From positions 25,224,084-25,288,083 of the forward strand of contig CM019719.1 in the NCBI GenBank assembly GCA_009760885.1: a DNA stretch of 64,000 nucleotides, given 5' to 3'. This document shows positions 54,600-64,000 of the stretch, piece after piece. This DNA is from Achatina immaculata (lineage: Eukaryota > Mollusca > Gastropoda > Stylommatophora > Achatinidae). The notes beneath the pieces are model-generated. The model was not told where the DNA came from. It saw nothing but the letters and a program-made list of their open reading frames with translations, and did no database searches. How positions within the stretch are numbered: the first letter of the stretch is position 1; the number at the start of each line of letters is the position of its first letter. The position numbers were made by a program, and so were the translations under genes.

Positions 54600-54811
54600 C
54601 AATGGCTCCCACCTAACCTGTGGCCCTCGGACGACAAGCGGCCTGCGGCGCATTACCAGGCGACCCCCGACTGTTTTACCAATTTAGTATTAGTGTTATA
54701 TACTGCATTAAAAAAAACCAGTTAAGTATGGCATTCGGAAAACACTGTAAGCTGCAACTTACGTGTACCTGTAACAACGGTTCTTGGATGTAAAAAGCTT
54801 GGGGACCACTG
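54600..54811. mobile_element. hAT-like MITE, 212 bp, with near-perfect 8-bp target duplication
   Basis: The ends are CAATGGCTCCCACCTAACCT and AGCTTGGGGACCACTG. The start contains CTGTGGCCCTCGGACGACAA GCGGCC, typical of hAT MITEs. The flanks are CTTTAATG (54592-54599) and CTTTTAATG (54812-54820), differing by one T. Confidence 0.75.
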
Positions 54812-55269
54812 CTTTTAATGCATCGCCGTTCACCACTATCCAAGATAATCTATTTTTAATGCACGCTTTATCCTCGTCTATTTTGTTTTCTTGCCAGCTT
54901 GATGCCGTGTTACGTATATATTTTGTGGGAGGGGAGATCGGAGATGATGATTTTGTCACGTGCCCGGATCTGTTTTTCTCCTCCCAAGTATACATGTATC
55001 TTTTTTTCTGGCTGGCTGGTTAGGAAAGGATCATTTAAAAAAAAAAATGCTGTAATGAGATTCTGAAATGACGCGAATGGGATTTTTCCTATCCATGGCC
55101 AGGTATTCAGGTAAATTTTGCTGTAAGGGTGGTTAAGACAGTTTCAGAGCGGCTCACTGTATATCAGTTTGTAGGTTTCTTACATCGGTACACAGACACA
55201 ACAAATAGTGGTCATAAATTAAACCTTTCGCGCCTCTCATCAGTTCAGAATGTTTACAGCGTGACTGGT

Positions 55270-55495
55270 CTTCTTATTCTTCTTCTGAAACTGCGGGCTG
55301 TTGATGCGGTGAAGTTGTTGAGGCACGTCATCGTGGAGCGGGTCATGGGCGCTTTTTTTCTATTCCAGAGTGTAGCTAAAAAGTGAGGGCGTGTGCAATA
55401 GTTCTGTAGCAGATACCATCACCATGGAAACTGTGGTGACCCCAACCCCATTAGTCAGACTAGGTAGGTATGTTATGGGGGGGGGGAGGGGTACC
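55270..55495 (+). repeat. X-family repeat, 3' truncated at the poly-G
   Basis: GAAACTGCGGGCTGTTGATG CGGTGAAG (with a deletion), TTGAGGCACGTCATCGTGGA, GTGTAGCTAAAAAGTGAGGG, AGCAGATACCATCACCATGG, CCCATTAGTCAGACTAGGTA, then a G-run. The (CT)n at 55497 replaces the usual 3' part. Confidence 0.7.
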
Positions 55496-55612
55496 ATCTC
55501 TCTCTCTCTTTCTCTTATTATCACATTCACATGCAGTACTGTAAAGAAACAACAAAAAAAAAGCCTCAACCACAGTAGAAAATCAAGAGAAAGATGCGTA
55601 TAATCTGCAATC

Positions 55613-55950
55613 CCATTAAGCCACTAGCTACCAGGGCACTAGCAGCCAAGCCACTAATTACAAGGACACTAGAAGCCAAGCCACTAACTACCAAGGCACT
55701 AGCAGCCAAGCCACTAACTACAAGGGCACTAACTACCAGGGCACTAGCAGCCAAGCCACTAACTACAAGGGCACTAACTACCAGGGCACTAGCAGCCAAG
55801 CCACTAATTACAAGGACACTAGAAGCCAAACCACTAATTACCAAGGCACTAGCAGCCAAGCCACTAACTACCAGGGCACTAGCAGCCAAGCCACTAACTA
55901 CAAAGGCACCTTTTATCAAGGCACTAGTTACCAAAGGCACTGTTCATCAA
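55613..55950. repeat. 30-bp minisatellite with 15-bp substructure, about ten copies
   Basis: GCCACTAACTACCAGGGCAC TAGCAGCCAA repeats, some units with an extra 15-bp ACTACAAGGGCACTA block. Since 30 and 15 are divisible by three, all six frames stay open with short periodic peptides (AAKPLTTRAL plus, AASALVVSGL minus). No protein is implied. Confidence 0.95.
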
Positions 55951-55954
55951 TGCC

Positions 55955-56890
55955 ACAAGCAAACTGGCCGAAGAAATGGTTATTACGGGCGTGTTTGGTC
56001 ATTTCTACCGATTCGGTTATCAAACAGAAGGCCGCACGAGATCGGGGTCCCAATTTCTTGCTTTATAGCAAGAGCACATGCAAGTATAGGCTGTCAAATC
56101 TGCTCTGAAGGAGGTGTGACCTGATGCAGAAGCCATGTAGCAGTCTTAAAACCAGGAGAAAATTGCCTGTATGTGACTTTCAACGTTGCAGTTTAGGTTG
56201 TGCGTGGCTGGCTGAATATGAAAACTACGGGTTGTGGCGCGAAATGTGAGTATGAATCTTAGTGGGTATACGCCCTGCAAAACGAGCAGGTAAGAATGTG
56301 TGTGTATGTGTGGAGCAGCGGGGAGGGGGGAGGATAGGCAAGGGAGGAAGTTAAGTGGGACAATTTCGATTTTTTTTTTCAAAGCTTTGTCTTTGTGTAC
56401 ATAACACACACGGCAGTGACACACACACATACCTCTTGCTTGGTCGGTAGCCCGCCCGGCCGGCCATTTCGCGTGTGCTACTTGTCTCCCCCTTTTATTC
56501 CTTTTCCCTTCCGTTTAAAATTAAACCCCCGCTCACCGCCCCGGGCGTCGGGTTTACACTGGATTCTTTATTCTCCATACTGGAAAAGTTTCCACTGCGA
56601 CCCTTGACCCACACACCTTTCGTTCACCTTAGCTTCCCCTTGTTTATCGGTTATCTCCCTTGTGCGTTTACTCCCTTTCCAAATTGTCTGGTGTTGAATC
56701 AAAGGTGAAAACACGAAAAGGGGGGGAGGGCGGAAATCGCTGTACGCGTGCTGACTTCTGGGGGCCTGAGAAACATTCCATAAGGGCCCCCCCCCCCTTC
56801 TTTGTAATTAAAAACAACGAGACGTGTGCATAGCAAAACTAGAGTTAGCATAGAAAATGTGTAGATAAAGCACTTTAGACAATTCCGGGG
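55955..56890. other. No gene recognised
   Basis: Contains a C-run at 56787-56798 and a G-run at 56886-56899. Proline-rich plus-strand frames (56395-56708) have no domain. Confidence 0.35.
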
Positions 56891-56899
56891 GGGGGGGGG

Positions 56900-56985
56900 A
56901 GTTAATGAACGACAGAATTGAACCCAGGACTCCAATAGGTCGAGTAACCATTTAACAACTAACCACTGGCCCATGAAGCAAGTTT
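56900..56985 (-). repeat. Possible tRNA-derived SINE head
   Basis: The minus strand reads GGGCCAGTGGTTAGTTGTTA and, 40 bp later, TCCTGGGTTCAATTCTGTCG, consistent with A and B boxes. A C-run (the complementary G-run at 56886-56899) follows. No body or target duplication was identified. Confidence 0.45.
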
Positions 56986-57164
56986 TTTTTTTTTTTGGCT
57001 ACACAATCCATGTTTTTGTTGATATAATGTAAACAAAGCGAGCTTTTTCTGTGCTCATAATTTGCGTCTCCATTGCCCATGCCATCTTTCCTCGCATTCT
57101 ACAGTCTTCAGGACCTAGAAGTGATAGCGCTCTAAACCGCACGTCATCACATATCACTCTTCAC

Positions 57165-57730
57165 TGTAAATTGGTGACGTTATTCTATGGGCGTGAAGGT
57201 AGGTTGGGGGGGGGGGGGAAGGTGGCATGCTGTCGTTTGGTGGTATTATACAATGAGAGAGGTGATCTTTTGGTACTGGTAATGTTATATAATGTGACGA
57301 GACTGCCATGTCATTTCAGTGACGATGTTATGATTTCATTAGATTGGTGACGTTATTATTTGACTGTAAATAATTTTCATTACAGTGGTGACGTTATATA
57401 ATTTCGTTATAAAATGTAACGTTGTTTTCATTACAGTGGCGATGTTATTATTTCATAATAAATATTGTTCTGTTTTAACTACACTGGTGATGTTATTGTA
57501 TCATTATAAATATTGCAATGGTTTTTTTTACTACAATGGTGACGTGTATATTTCATTATAAATATTACGTTGTTTTCGCTACATTGGCGGCGTTATTATT
57601 TCGTTATAAATATGACGTGTAGCGACTTAGGGTGGCAACGTTACTGTTTCGTTATAAATAAGACGTTTTGACATAAATAGAATGCTGGCGTTATTACATC
57701 ATTAAAAGCATGAATTGACCGATGGCATTA
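57165..57730. repeat. Degenerate about 55-bp tandem array, about nine copies
   Basis: Units carry GGTGACGTTATTATTTCATT ATAAATATT followed by GTTGTTTTCATTACAGT. Divergence is high, so the array is old. Each unit keeps a TGACGT half-palindrome and a TTTTCATTACAG stretch that resembles a splice acceptor. Confidence 0.75.
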
Positions 57731-57734
57731 CCTT

Positions 57735-58400
57735 CTTGGATAAATGACGTTACTATTCATTTAAACCAAAGATTCTCATCGTCCTCTGCCTTCATTATCG
57801 ACTCTTCCTGGATATTTCCATTTCCCTCAGGCAAGTGTGGAGGGGAGGCATTCCCCACAGCCGCCGTTATGATTTGATTGATGAGATTATACTTCGATTA
57901 AGCCAGTTATGCTGCTGCCTTATTGTTCTTTCTTCTGCATGTAAACATTATTTCCTTGTGACGGCCCGTGTTATTGGCTATGGTAAACATTTATGGTGAA
58001 AATGGAATATGGCGTTGTTTATAGTGTTTCTTGTGGCCATTATATAGTCTTATAATTGGAGAGGGCGTGCCTCACAGTGCAGAAGCGAATGTCTCTTTCA
58101 GGCCCAGATTGGGGGGGGGGGGGGTGTCCTGCAAGTCCATTGCTGTGGGGCCCAGAGATCTTTCGTTTTAAAGAGGCACCGAGCGTTCTCTTCCCCCCCC
58201 CCCCCCCGTTTTAAGGGGGGTCTGCGGTGGATGAAAACAGAATGGCTTATAGGGTAAAAGGAACAAGAGGATGGGAAGAAGAGTACTTAATTTCTCGAAA
58301 GCTTACAAAATTAGCCCCAGGACATTGAGCCAATTAGTACAGTGATAAGTTTGTGACATGTATTCAAGCTTACAGTGTTATGAGGACGGCCAATAGAAAC
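57735..58400. other. No gene recognised; two G/C homopolymers
   Basis: A G-run lies at 58110-58123 and a C-run at 58194-58207. No coding signal. Confidence 0.35.
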
Positions 58401-58406
58401 AACTGA

Positions 58407-58737
58407 CAGTCTAAAGGAGGAATAGGCAACTTTTTTTTTTGACTGACAAGAAAGTTTCTTCGCGCGGGCCGCACGAGTTTTAAAAAAATTATATTTACAA
58501 ACCCACACTCATAGTTGCAAAACACGCAGGGAGAGAGGAGAGAAGAAAGAAGAGAGAGAGATGAGATATATTACTAAATTATCACCCCAAATTATTGTAA
58601 TTCCACATTATGAAGTCAATATTGTTAACGTTTCCAGCAATTTATACTTTCTAAAGAAACTAGCTAGATATCTGCGGGTCACAGAAATGTTGCTGCGGGC
58701 CAGATGTGACCCGCGGGCCAAAGGTTGCCTGTATGTA
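58407..58737. mobile_element. hAT-like MITE
   Basis: TAGGCAACTTTTTTTTTTG at the left and GGGCCAAAGGTTGCCTG at the right form imperfect inverted termini. CGCGGGCCGCACGAG and GATGTGACCCGCGGGCC are the paired GC-rich subterminal parts typical of hAT MITEs. Flanking 8-mers do not match, and an AG-rich stretch sits in the centre. Confidence 0.6.
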
Positions 58738-58794
58738 TATCACATTAAGATACGTTTTTTCGTTTAGTATTTTTTGTCTCGTTTGTGTATGTAA

Positions 58795-58900
58795 TCCTCG
58801 AAAAAAGGCTCACGCCGAAATATCGGATGTTGTATGTTTTTCATTTATACATCCTCATCCCACTCTCATACGTTCTATTTGTTTTTTTCTCACTTGACTC
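58795..58900 (+). repeat. Penelope-like 3' untranslated fragment
   Basis: AAAAGGCTCACGCCGAAATA shares GGCTCACGCCGAAA with the Penelope-like element at 29.73 kb, and the flanking T-rich sequence is similar in composition. The following base departs from GAAAC (GAAAT). No coding part is attached. Confidence 0.45.
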
Positions 58901-58904
58901 ACTC

Positions 58905-59845
58905 CCTCTGCCACCATGTAAAACTGCACCATACACCTATCTAGCTTGCCTGTATGTATAGTCTCAGCGATGACACAATAAGAAGTCTGAACTGGTGGAA
59001 AGTATCAAGAAGCGATATCGACGGAGAAGCATTACCATGATGATGATGATAATGATGATCCTACATTTTATTATTATTATATATCTTCAAGTTGTTTTTT
59101 TAAAAAATCATGTTCTTAATAGTTTGTGGCATAAAAATGTTGAGTTTTCTTTCAGTGTAAAGCGCCGAAGAAACTGGACAGAAATTTAATACGGTATTCC
59201 TAGCAGTATGACAAGAGTGTAGTGTTGCATGGTTAGCCTTCACAAAATAGTAAACAAAGTACTTTAGAAGGAAGGCCAACCATACAACACCGTGGAGGAA
59301 GGCTAACCATACACCGTGGTCTATCACTTTATGAAGTTGCTTCTTTGGAAGAATGTGTGCTTGGACTGCCTGGAGCTCATTCATCACTAAATCACTTCGC
59401 CAAAACGCTGCGTTAGTTGTTTCAGATTTCCCACGTATAGGATAAGTTCGTGTATCAACTGTAAAGTACTGCAGGCCGTTGTTTAGCCATCTAATTACTC
59501 CACTCACAAAAACTCGCCATGTAAACCCGCACCGACCCATTTCCCATTTCTTCCAACAGCAGACCACCATATCTCCACCCCTCCGCCACCGACTACAGCA
59601 ATCCATTCGCGACTATTGCCCCATCACAGCAAACAACACAACAGTTTTCACAGTCATTGCACCATCTCTGCTCTTCTTTTCGCGTGGCGACTCGCCTCAC
59701 AACAACTTCACCAGCAGCTGTGTTAACTTCACAACAACCGCCTCCATGTAATGCTTTCCCTGGTATTTTTTGTGGAGTTAGCCGTAGAATGTACGTACAA
59801 CCGCACGGAACCGCCGGCATTTTTGTCTAACTAAACATCCCAGGC
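58905..59845. other. No gene recognised upstream of the CpG-rich segment
   Basis: A 168-codon minus-strand frame (59606-59100) and a Cys-rich 75-codon frame (59820-59593) lie here. Neither shows a known domain or plausible splice context. The former begins in a purine-rich low-complexity stretch. Confidence 0.35.
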
Positions 59846-59849
59846 CACA

Positions 59850-60468
59850 AAATAAAGCGAAACCTCCCGCCACCGCCTCGCCCCACGCCTTCAGTTTACA
59901 ATAGGATAGCTATATTGTTACTGCTACCACTAACTAGCGTAAAGCAGATTCCTTCTACTACTCGCTCGCCATGTTTGTTGGGACTACTTTCCGCGGCCCA
60001 AGCAGTCCCTTCCTCCATTATAACTACCGAGTTGGCTGCGGAGCTGAAACGACAGGCACGCAGTTAACTAGCACAACACATTTCGCGTAGACTAAGAGAG
60101 GGGGGGGGGGGAGGGAGGGAGGAGGAGGAGGGTTTTGAGAGAAGGAGAAATTCGTCTGCTACGAAACACCGCCGCGTTCCCTCCCGGGATCTCCTTGCCT
60201 TCGCCTCTTCGCTCGTACACGTAGCCCGTGTAGAAATGGTTTGGGTTCTCGTGTTTCAATCTCTCCCGCACTGAAAACAGACGACAGATTCACGCCTTTG
60301 TGTCTGACGCTGCGCTGCGTTTCGACCCTTTTAATATGACTACACTGTAATAATCAGGCTAGATTCCGTGCTGGACCTCCTCGCGTATTTCATCCTCTCA
60401 TTCATTCCTCTCCTGCTCTTGAACGAGATTCTTTCTGTGACATCTTGAGTTGGTGGTTCCGTGTGTGG
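59850..60468 (+). promoter_or_regulatory. CpG-rich segment, probable promoter and 5' untranslated region
   Basis: This is the most CpG-dense stretch in the window, with CG in most lines (CTCCCGCCACCGCCTCGCCC, ACTTTCCGCGGCCCAAGC, CGCGTTCCCTCCCGGGATCT, CTCGCGTATTTCATCC). A G-rich block lies at 60097-60132. It immediately precedes a start codon and splice donor at 60469-60540. No TATA box was identified. A transcription start is inferred from composition and position only. Confidence 0.5.
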
Positions 60469-60539
60469 ATGTGTTGCGAGCGACTTATGGACGGTACAGA
60501 GACGGCACTGACTGGGTCCATACAGCTGTCCTTTCTCAG
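60469..60539 (+). CDS. Candidate first coding exon of an unidentified gene
   Basis: ATG at 60469 opens 23 codons plus two bases before a consensus donor (CTCAG|GTAAGC, GT at 60540). The peptide begins MCCERLMDGTETAL and ends SIQLSFL. A second in-frame ATG (60487) has G at +4 and could be the real start. A downstream exon must complete the codon begun by AG. None was recognised before 64000. I do not recognise the protein. The exon call rests on start, donor and CpG context, so it needs transcript support. Confidence 0.45.
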
Positions 60540-61650
60540 GTAAGCAACAATAAATTTGCTGGATAAATGTTTCTTAAGTGTGTAGGTTTTAGGTTAACCT
60601 AGTTTCCGCAGTTTTTGTCTTGTCCTGTGAAAACCCGCGTGATATTAAACGTGTCAGCTGTTTTTAGAGATCTGATGTGTTGACTGACAGAAATAACCGG
60701 CGTATGAAGTTCCCAGCTGATGTGCCCTCATTATAATCACAGATTTAATCTGTTAATATGTTCAGTCAGCTGATTTTACTCGCCATTTTCATCCATTCAT
60801 TACGAGACGCCCTGATAAGTCTGGCGGTAATTCTCCCTTTTTTATACGATTCTTGTGGTTTCTAATCAATCATTTACCTTTCTTATCCTGTACCCCCATG
60901 TCATGTGCTTATATTGCTCCACAGGCCCCATTTTTTTTCTTCTTGATTTCTCCAGGTTCTCTAAAATGTCCGTCTTCTTAATTTTTAGTCATTTCCTGAT
61001 GACTTTTAAGTTGAGTTATTTTTCAAGTTTTGCAAGCTCGTCTTGGAACTTCCTTATTTACGTCTGGTGACCCAGGGCATCTTCCTCGAAAACGACACAT
61101 CCGTTGCCTCGTATATTTTGTTTCAGCTGTTTATTATCTAGATCTCACTGGCTTGGAATAATAATCACTCAGTATAGCACTGTAATACTCATTCTTTTTA
61201 CTGATATTACATTCTGTTGTTTATTAATATCTTCTTGGGGTGGCAGGCAGCTACCTGTACCTACCATTGACTTGCATTTGCCACCTGTTATGGTTTTTCC
61301 AGGTAACTGAATTCATCTACCTGTCAGTGTCTTCCCTTATGAGTGGATATTGCATTTTTTTTGGTCTGTTTAATATCTCCATCACTTCCACCTTGTAGCT
61401 GGTTTTTTTTTGTTGTTGCTTACTTTGATAATCTTGTTTACATTTCTCAGCAAAATACTTTCATTTTCTGCGTCAGAATAGTGTCATCTGCATATCTCAG
61501 GCTGTCTTCACAGGCTGCGTCAGAATAGTGTCATCTGCATATCTCAGGCTGTCTTAATTTATATAGCTTTTGATTCATATCACAGTTTATCGTTGAGTTA
61601 AAGCTTTTGGTTCATTCATGCCATAATTTCACTGTTTTTTGAAGATTTAC
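60540..61650. other. Probable first intron, unique sequence
   Basis: T-rich DNA follows the candidate donor. A 59-bp segment, GGCTGCGTCAGAATAGTGTC ATCTGCATATCTCAGGCTGT C, is duplicated in tandem at about 61465-61555. Small frames show no motif. Confidence 0.4.
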
Positions 61651-61654
61651 ACTC

Positions 61655-62350
61655 TGTAACTAAAGATCTTGCTTCATATCACACCATCTCACTCTGTGCA
61701 ACTAAAGATTTTGCCTCATATCACACCATCTCACTCTGACTTTGCTTCATATCATACCATCTCATTCTGTGTAACTAAAGATTTTGCCTCATATCACACC
61801 ATCTCACTCTGTGCAACTAAAGATTTTGCTTCATATCACACCATCTTACTCTGACTTTGCTTCATATCACACCGTCTCACTCTGTGCAACTAAAGATTTT
61901 GCTTCATATCACACCATCTCACTCTGTGCAACTAAAGATTTTGCTTCATATCACACCATCTCACTCTGACTTTGCTTCATATCACACCGTCTCACTCTGT
62001 GTAACTAAAGATTTTGCTTTTGCTTCATATCACACCATCTCACTCTGACTTTGCTTCATATCACACCGTCTCACTCTGTGCAACTAAGATTTTGCTTCAT
62101 ATCACACCATCTCACTCTGTGCAACTAAAGATTTTGCTTCATATCACACCATCTCACTCTGTGCAACTAAAGATTTTGCTTCATATCACACCATCTCACT
62201 CTGTGCAACTAAAGATTTTGCTTCATATCACACCATCTCACTCTGTGGAACTAAAGATTTTGCTTCATATCACACCGTCTCACTCTGTGTAACTAAAGCT
62301 TTTGCTTCATATCACGCAGTCTCACTCCATTTAAAACTCTTGCTTCACAT
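61655..62350. repeat. 42-bp minisatellite, about 16 copies, with a shorter variant
   Basis: The unit is ATTTTGCTTCATATCACACC ATCTCACTCTGTGCAACTAA AG. A shorter variant lacks the GTGCAACTAAAGAT part and gives CTCTGACTTTGCTTC junctions. The variant units occur at several separate places, so the array evolved by unequal exchange of mixed unit types. Confidence 0.95.
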
Positions 62351-62914
62351 CACAGTCTCATTCTGTTTAAGCTTTCATGTGATCGATGAAGCACAACTAT
62401 ATCACGGTTTGCTGCCAGAGATTGCTGTATTATTGATCTTAAAAATAAAAATAGCATTTCGTTTCGTAAGTTGGTAATCCTCATTTGTGTTTTTTTGTGA
62501 AGTTACATATTAAACAGATTGTTGGATGTTGGTCGCATTCTTTTATTCCATCTTTCTGTGGCATTTGATTACATACTTAATTTTGTATACACCTGATGAT
62601 CTGTGTCCTATGTGGAAGATGATTTTTAAAGAAACAAATGGAATTTTCAGTGACAGGATCATCAGAAGCTACATCATCTCCCTTTGTGATGTTATCAGGT
62701 CTTGGTGCCTTCCATACATTCTTCTGAATTCTTACATTTTGGACCTCTGTTTATAGCCTTGGTGATTAATGTAAACACTGAATAATTCATTTCTCTGGGC
62801 ATTGTAAAGATCTCTTTATGCGTTATGACATCCTCTCCATTGTTTTTCATTCACATTTTCCAGCATCCTGTTGCTGCCATATTCTTTTCCCACAAAACTC
62901 TTATTACCTTTTTA

Positions 62915-63110
62915 TAAAAGTCATTTCCATTGTAAAAGTAATTTGTATTGTAAAAGTCATTTGCATTGTAGAAGCCAATTCTGTTATAAAAATCATTTCC
63001 ATTGTAAGTCTTCCATTGTAAACGTTCCATTATAAAAGTAATTTTAATAACAAAAATAATTTCCATCATAAAAGTAGTTTCCATTGTAAAAGTTAGTTCC
63101 TGTATAAGTT
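62915..63110. repeat. 15-18-bp degenerate minisatellite
   Basis: Repeats of CATTGTAAAAGTCATTTC-type units, about 12 copies. Confidence 0.85.
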
Positions 63111-63190
63111 TTTTTTTTGTGTGTGCAAGTTTTCTTACGCTTGCCCATTTTTCAGAAAGAAACTTTCTTGATAATCTGTTGTTTCACTTT

Positions 63191-63195
<5 letters not shown>

Positions 63196-63234
<39 letters not shown>
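63196..63234. repeat. (TA)n microsatellite
   Basis: About 38 bp of uninterrupted TA dinucleotides. Confidence 0.95.
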
Positions 63235-63237
<3 letters not shown>

Positions 63238-63726
63238 TATTTGAAAGGGCTTGAACTAGCTCAGTAGTTTTCTGTGTGAATATCATGCTCATTCACCTCA
63301 TCTTGCTCTGGTAATATTCTCAGTTGGTTGATTTATAAACTCCTTTTGGCTGATGTGTACAATGTATCAGTTGTACTGTGCCCTCCAATAAAATGATCCC
63401 TTTCTGATGTGTCTCGGAATGACAAATATATCTCGATATCCATTTTCCACTGGCACAAGGATATTTTCCAGCTTTCTACTGCTGGGTGGCTTATGTATAC
63501 AGACTTGCTCTCCACATCTTGATAGCTTGGTAAGCTTCCACTTTGGATCACCTGTGTTTGTAAATGTGCACAGGTAATTCATAAGATATACATAGATCAG
63601 CGTACAACACAATTTTTCCTCCACCAAAATCTTTGCTATCAGTGTCAAACATGAACACTAACAGCTAAAAAGAAAAAAAAACAAAGGACAGAAATAAAAT
63701 GTTAAAAGGAGAATATTAAGTTGCGA

Positions 63727-64000
63727 ACGAAGAAGAAGAATGCCAAGTGTGACAAGAAGAGATCAGAAGTGACACCATCAGGGCAAAGGTTGGAGTAACA
63801 CCAGTACTACATACATTCAGAAACAAAAAAAAAAAAAACGTCAAACGGTTTGGCCACCTTACGCCACAAACAATAGACAGTGAAAATATTCACATCAAGA
63901 ATCGTAGGAAACAGAGGCCGCCCACGCGAGAGATGGCGGGGGAGAAATTACAGAAACCTGAAACATCTCATTATATGAAGCAGATTGCCGTGCCCTATAC
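63727..64000 (+). pseudogene. Non-LTR retrotransposon C-terminus (family F), cut by the window end
   Basis: One frame reads SDTIRAKVGVTPVLHTFRN. After an A-run frameshift another gives KRFGHLTPQTIDSENIHIKN and RRKQRPPTREMAG. The R.DTIR..LGV.P....I, FGH..R and RRP..R blocks in this order are the C-terminal signature of RTE-like endonuclease/RT retrotransposons. The element may continue past 64000. Confidence 0.7.

Noticed and set aside
55566..56124. 176-codon plus and 124-codon minus frames with AAKPLTTRAL / AASALVVSGL repeats
   Set aside because: The 30-bp array, a multiple of three with no stops, explains both.
59100..59606. 168-codon minus-strand frame
   Set aside because: No domain, no splice or promoter context on that strand. 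One long frame in 64 kb can occur by chance. Kept only as a note.

Overview
The window reads as repeat-rich, intron- or intergenic-type DNA of an invertebrate, most plausibly a mollusc such as a gastropod. The reasons are the mix of degenerate non-LTR retrotransposon 3' ends, a Penelope-like element with a GIY-YIG endonuclease, tRNA-derived SINEs, hAT-like MITEs, about twenty minisatellites, many long poly-G/poly-C runs, and the absence of any compact gene set. The species assignment is an inference. No prokaryotic operon, tRNA gene, rRNA or CRISPR array is present.

Host gene signals are sparse. An internal coding exon with good splice sites is likely at 21160-21313 (+). A CpG-rich segment at about 59850-60540 ends in a candidate first exon (start codon 60469, splice donor at 60540) of a gene running to the right out of the window. 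I could not name either protein.

Mobile elements fill much of the rest. A 5'-truncated Penelope-like element (reverse transcriptase plus GIY-YIG, 27722-29296) is flanked by a large imperfect inverted repeat (26990-27722 and 28993-29862) made of its own 3' end. At least seven families of non-LTR 3' ends occur. One of them (here called family A, at 6.9-7.6, 7.6-7.8, 16.4-17.1 and 53.1-53.5 kb) ends at the same base in different microsatellites: (GA)n, (GATA)n or (GA)n(GAA)n. A 252-bp tRNA-derived SINE (family Y) occurs in about a dozen copies, two with perfect 13-bp target-site duplications. A roughly 360-bp repeat that I do not recognise (family X) occurs in about nine copies. It carries a G-tract at a fixed internal position, ends in a C-tract, and has 11-bp target-site duplications.

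The clearest single structure is at 6.6-8.25 kb. One X copy is split by a second X copy in the opposite orientation, and the second copy is itself split twice by family A retrotransposons. Each of the three insertions has a readable target-site duplication (11, 12 and 10 bp).

Minisatellites with units of 18-46 bp occur throughout. The largest are at 37.63-38.94 kb (35 bp), 61.66-62.35 kb (42 bp), 2.11-2.63 kb (37 bp), 49.38-49.90 kb (18 bp) and 39.96-40.47 kb (31-33 bp). The last is an expansion of the internal repeats of a hAT-like MITE whose relative lies at 24.2 kb. Most long open frames in the window are translations of these arrays, not genes.
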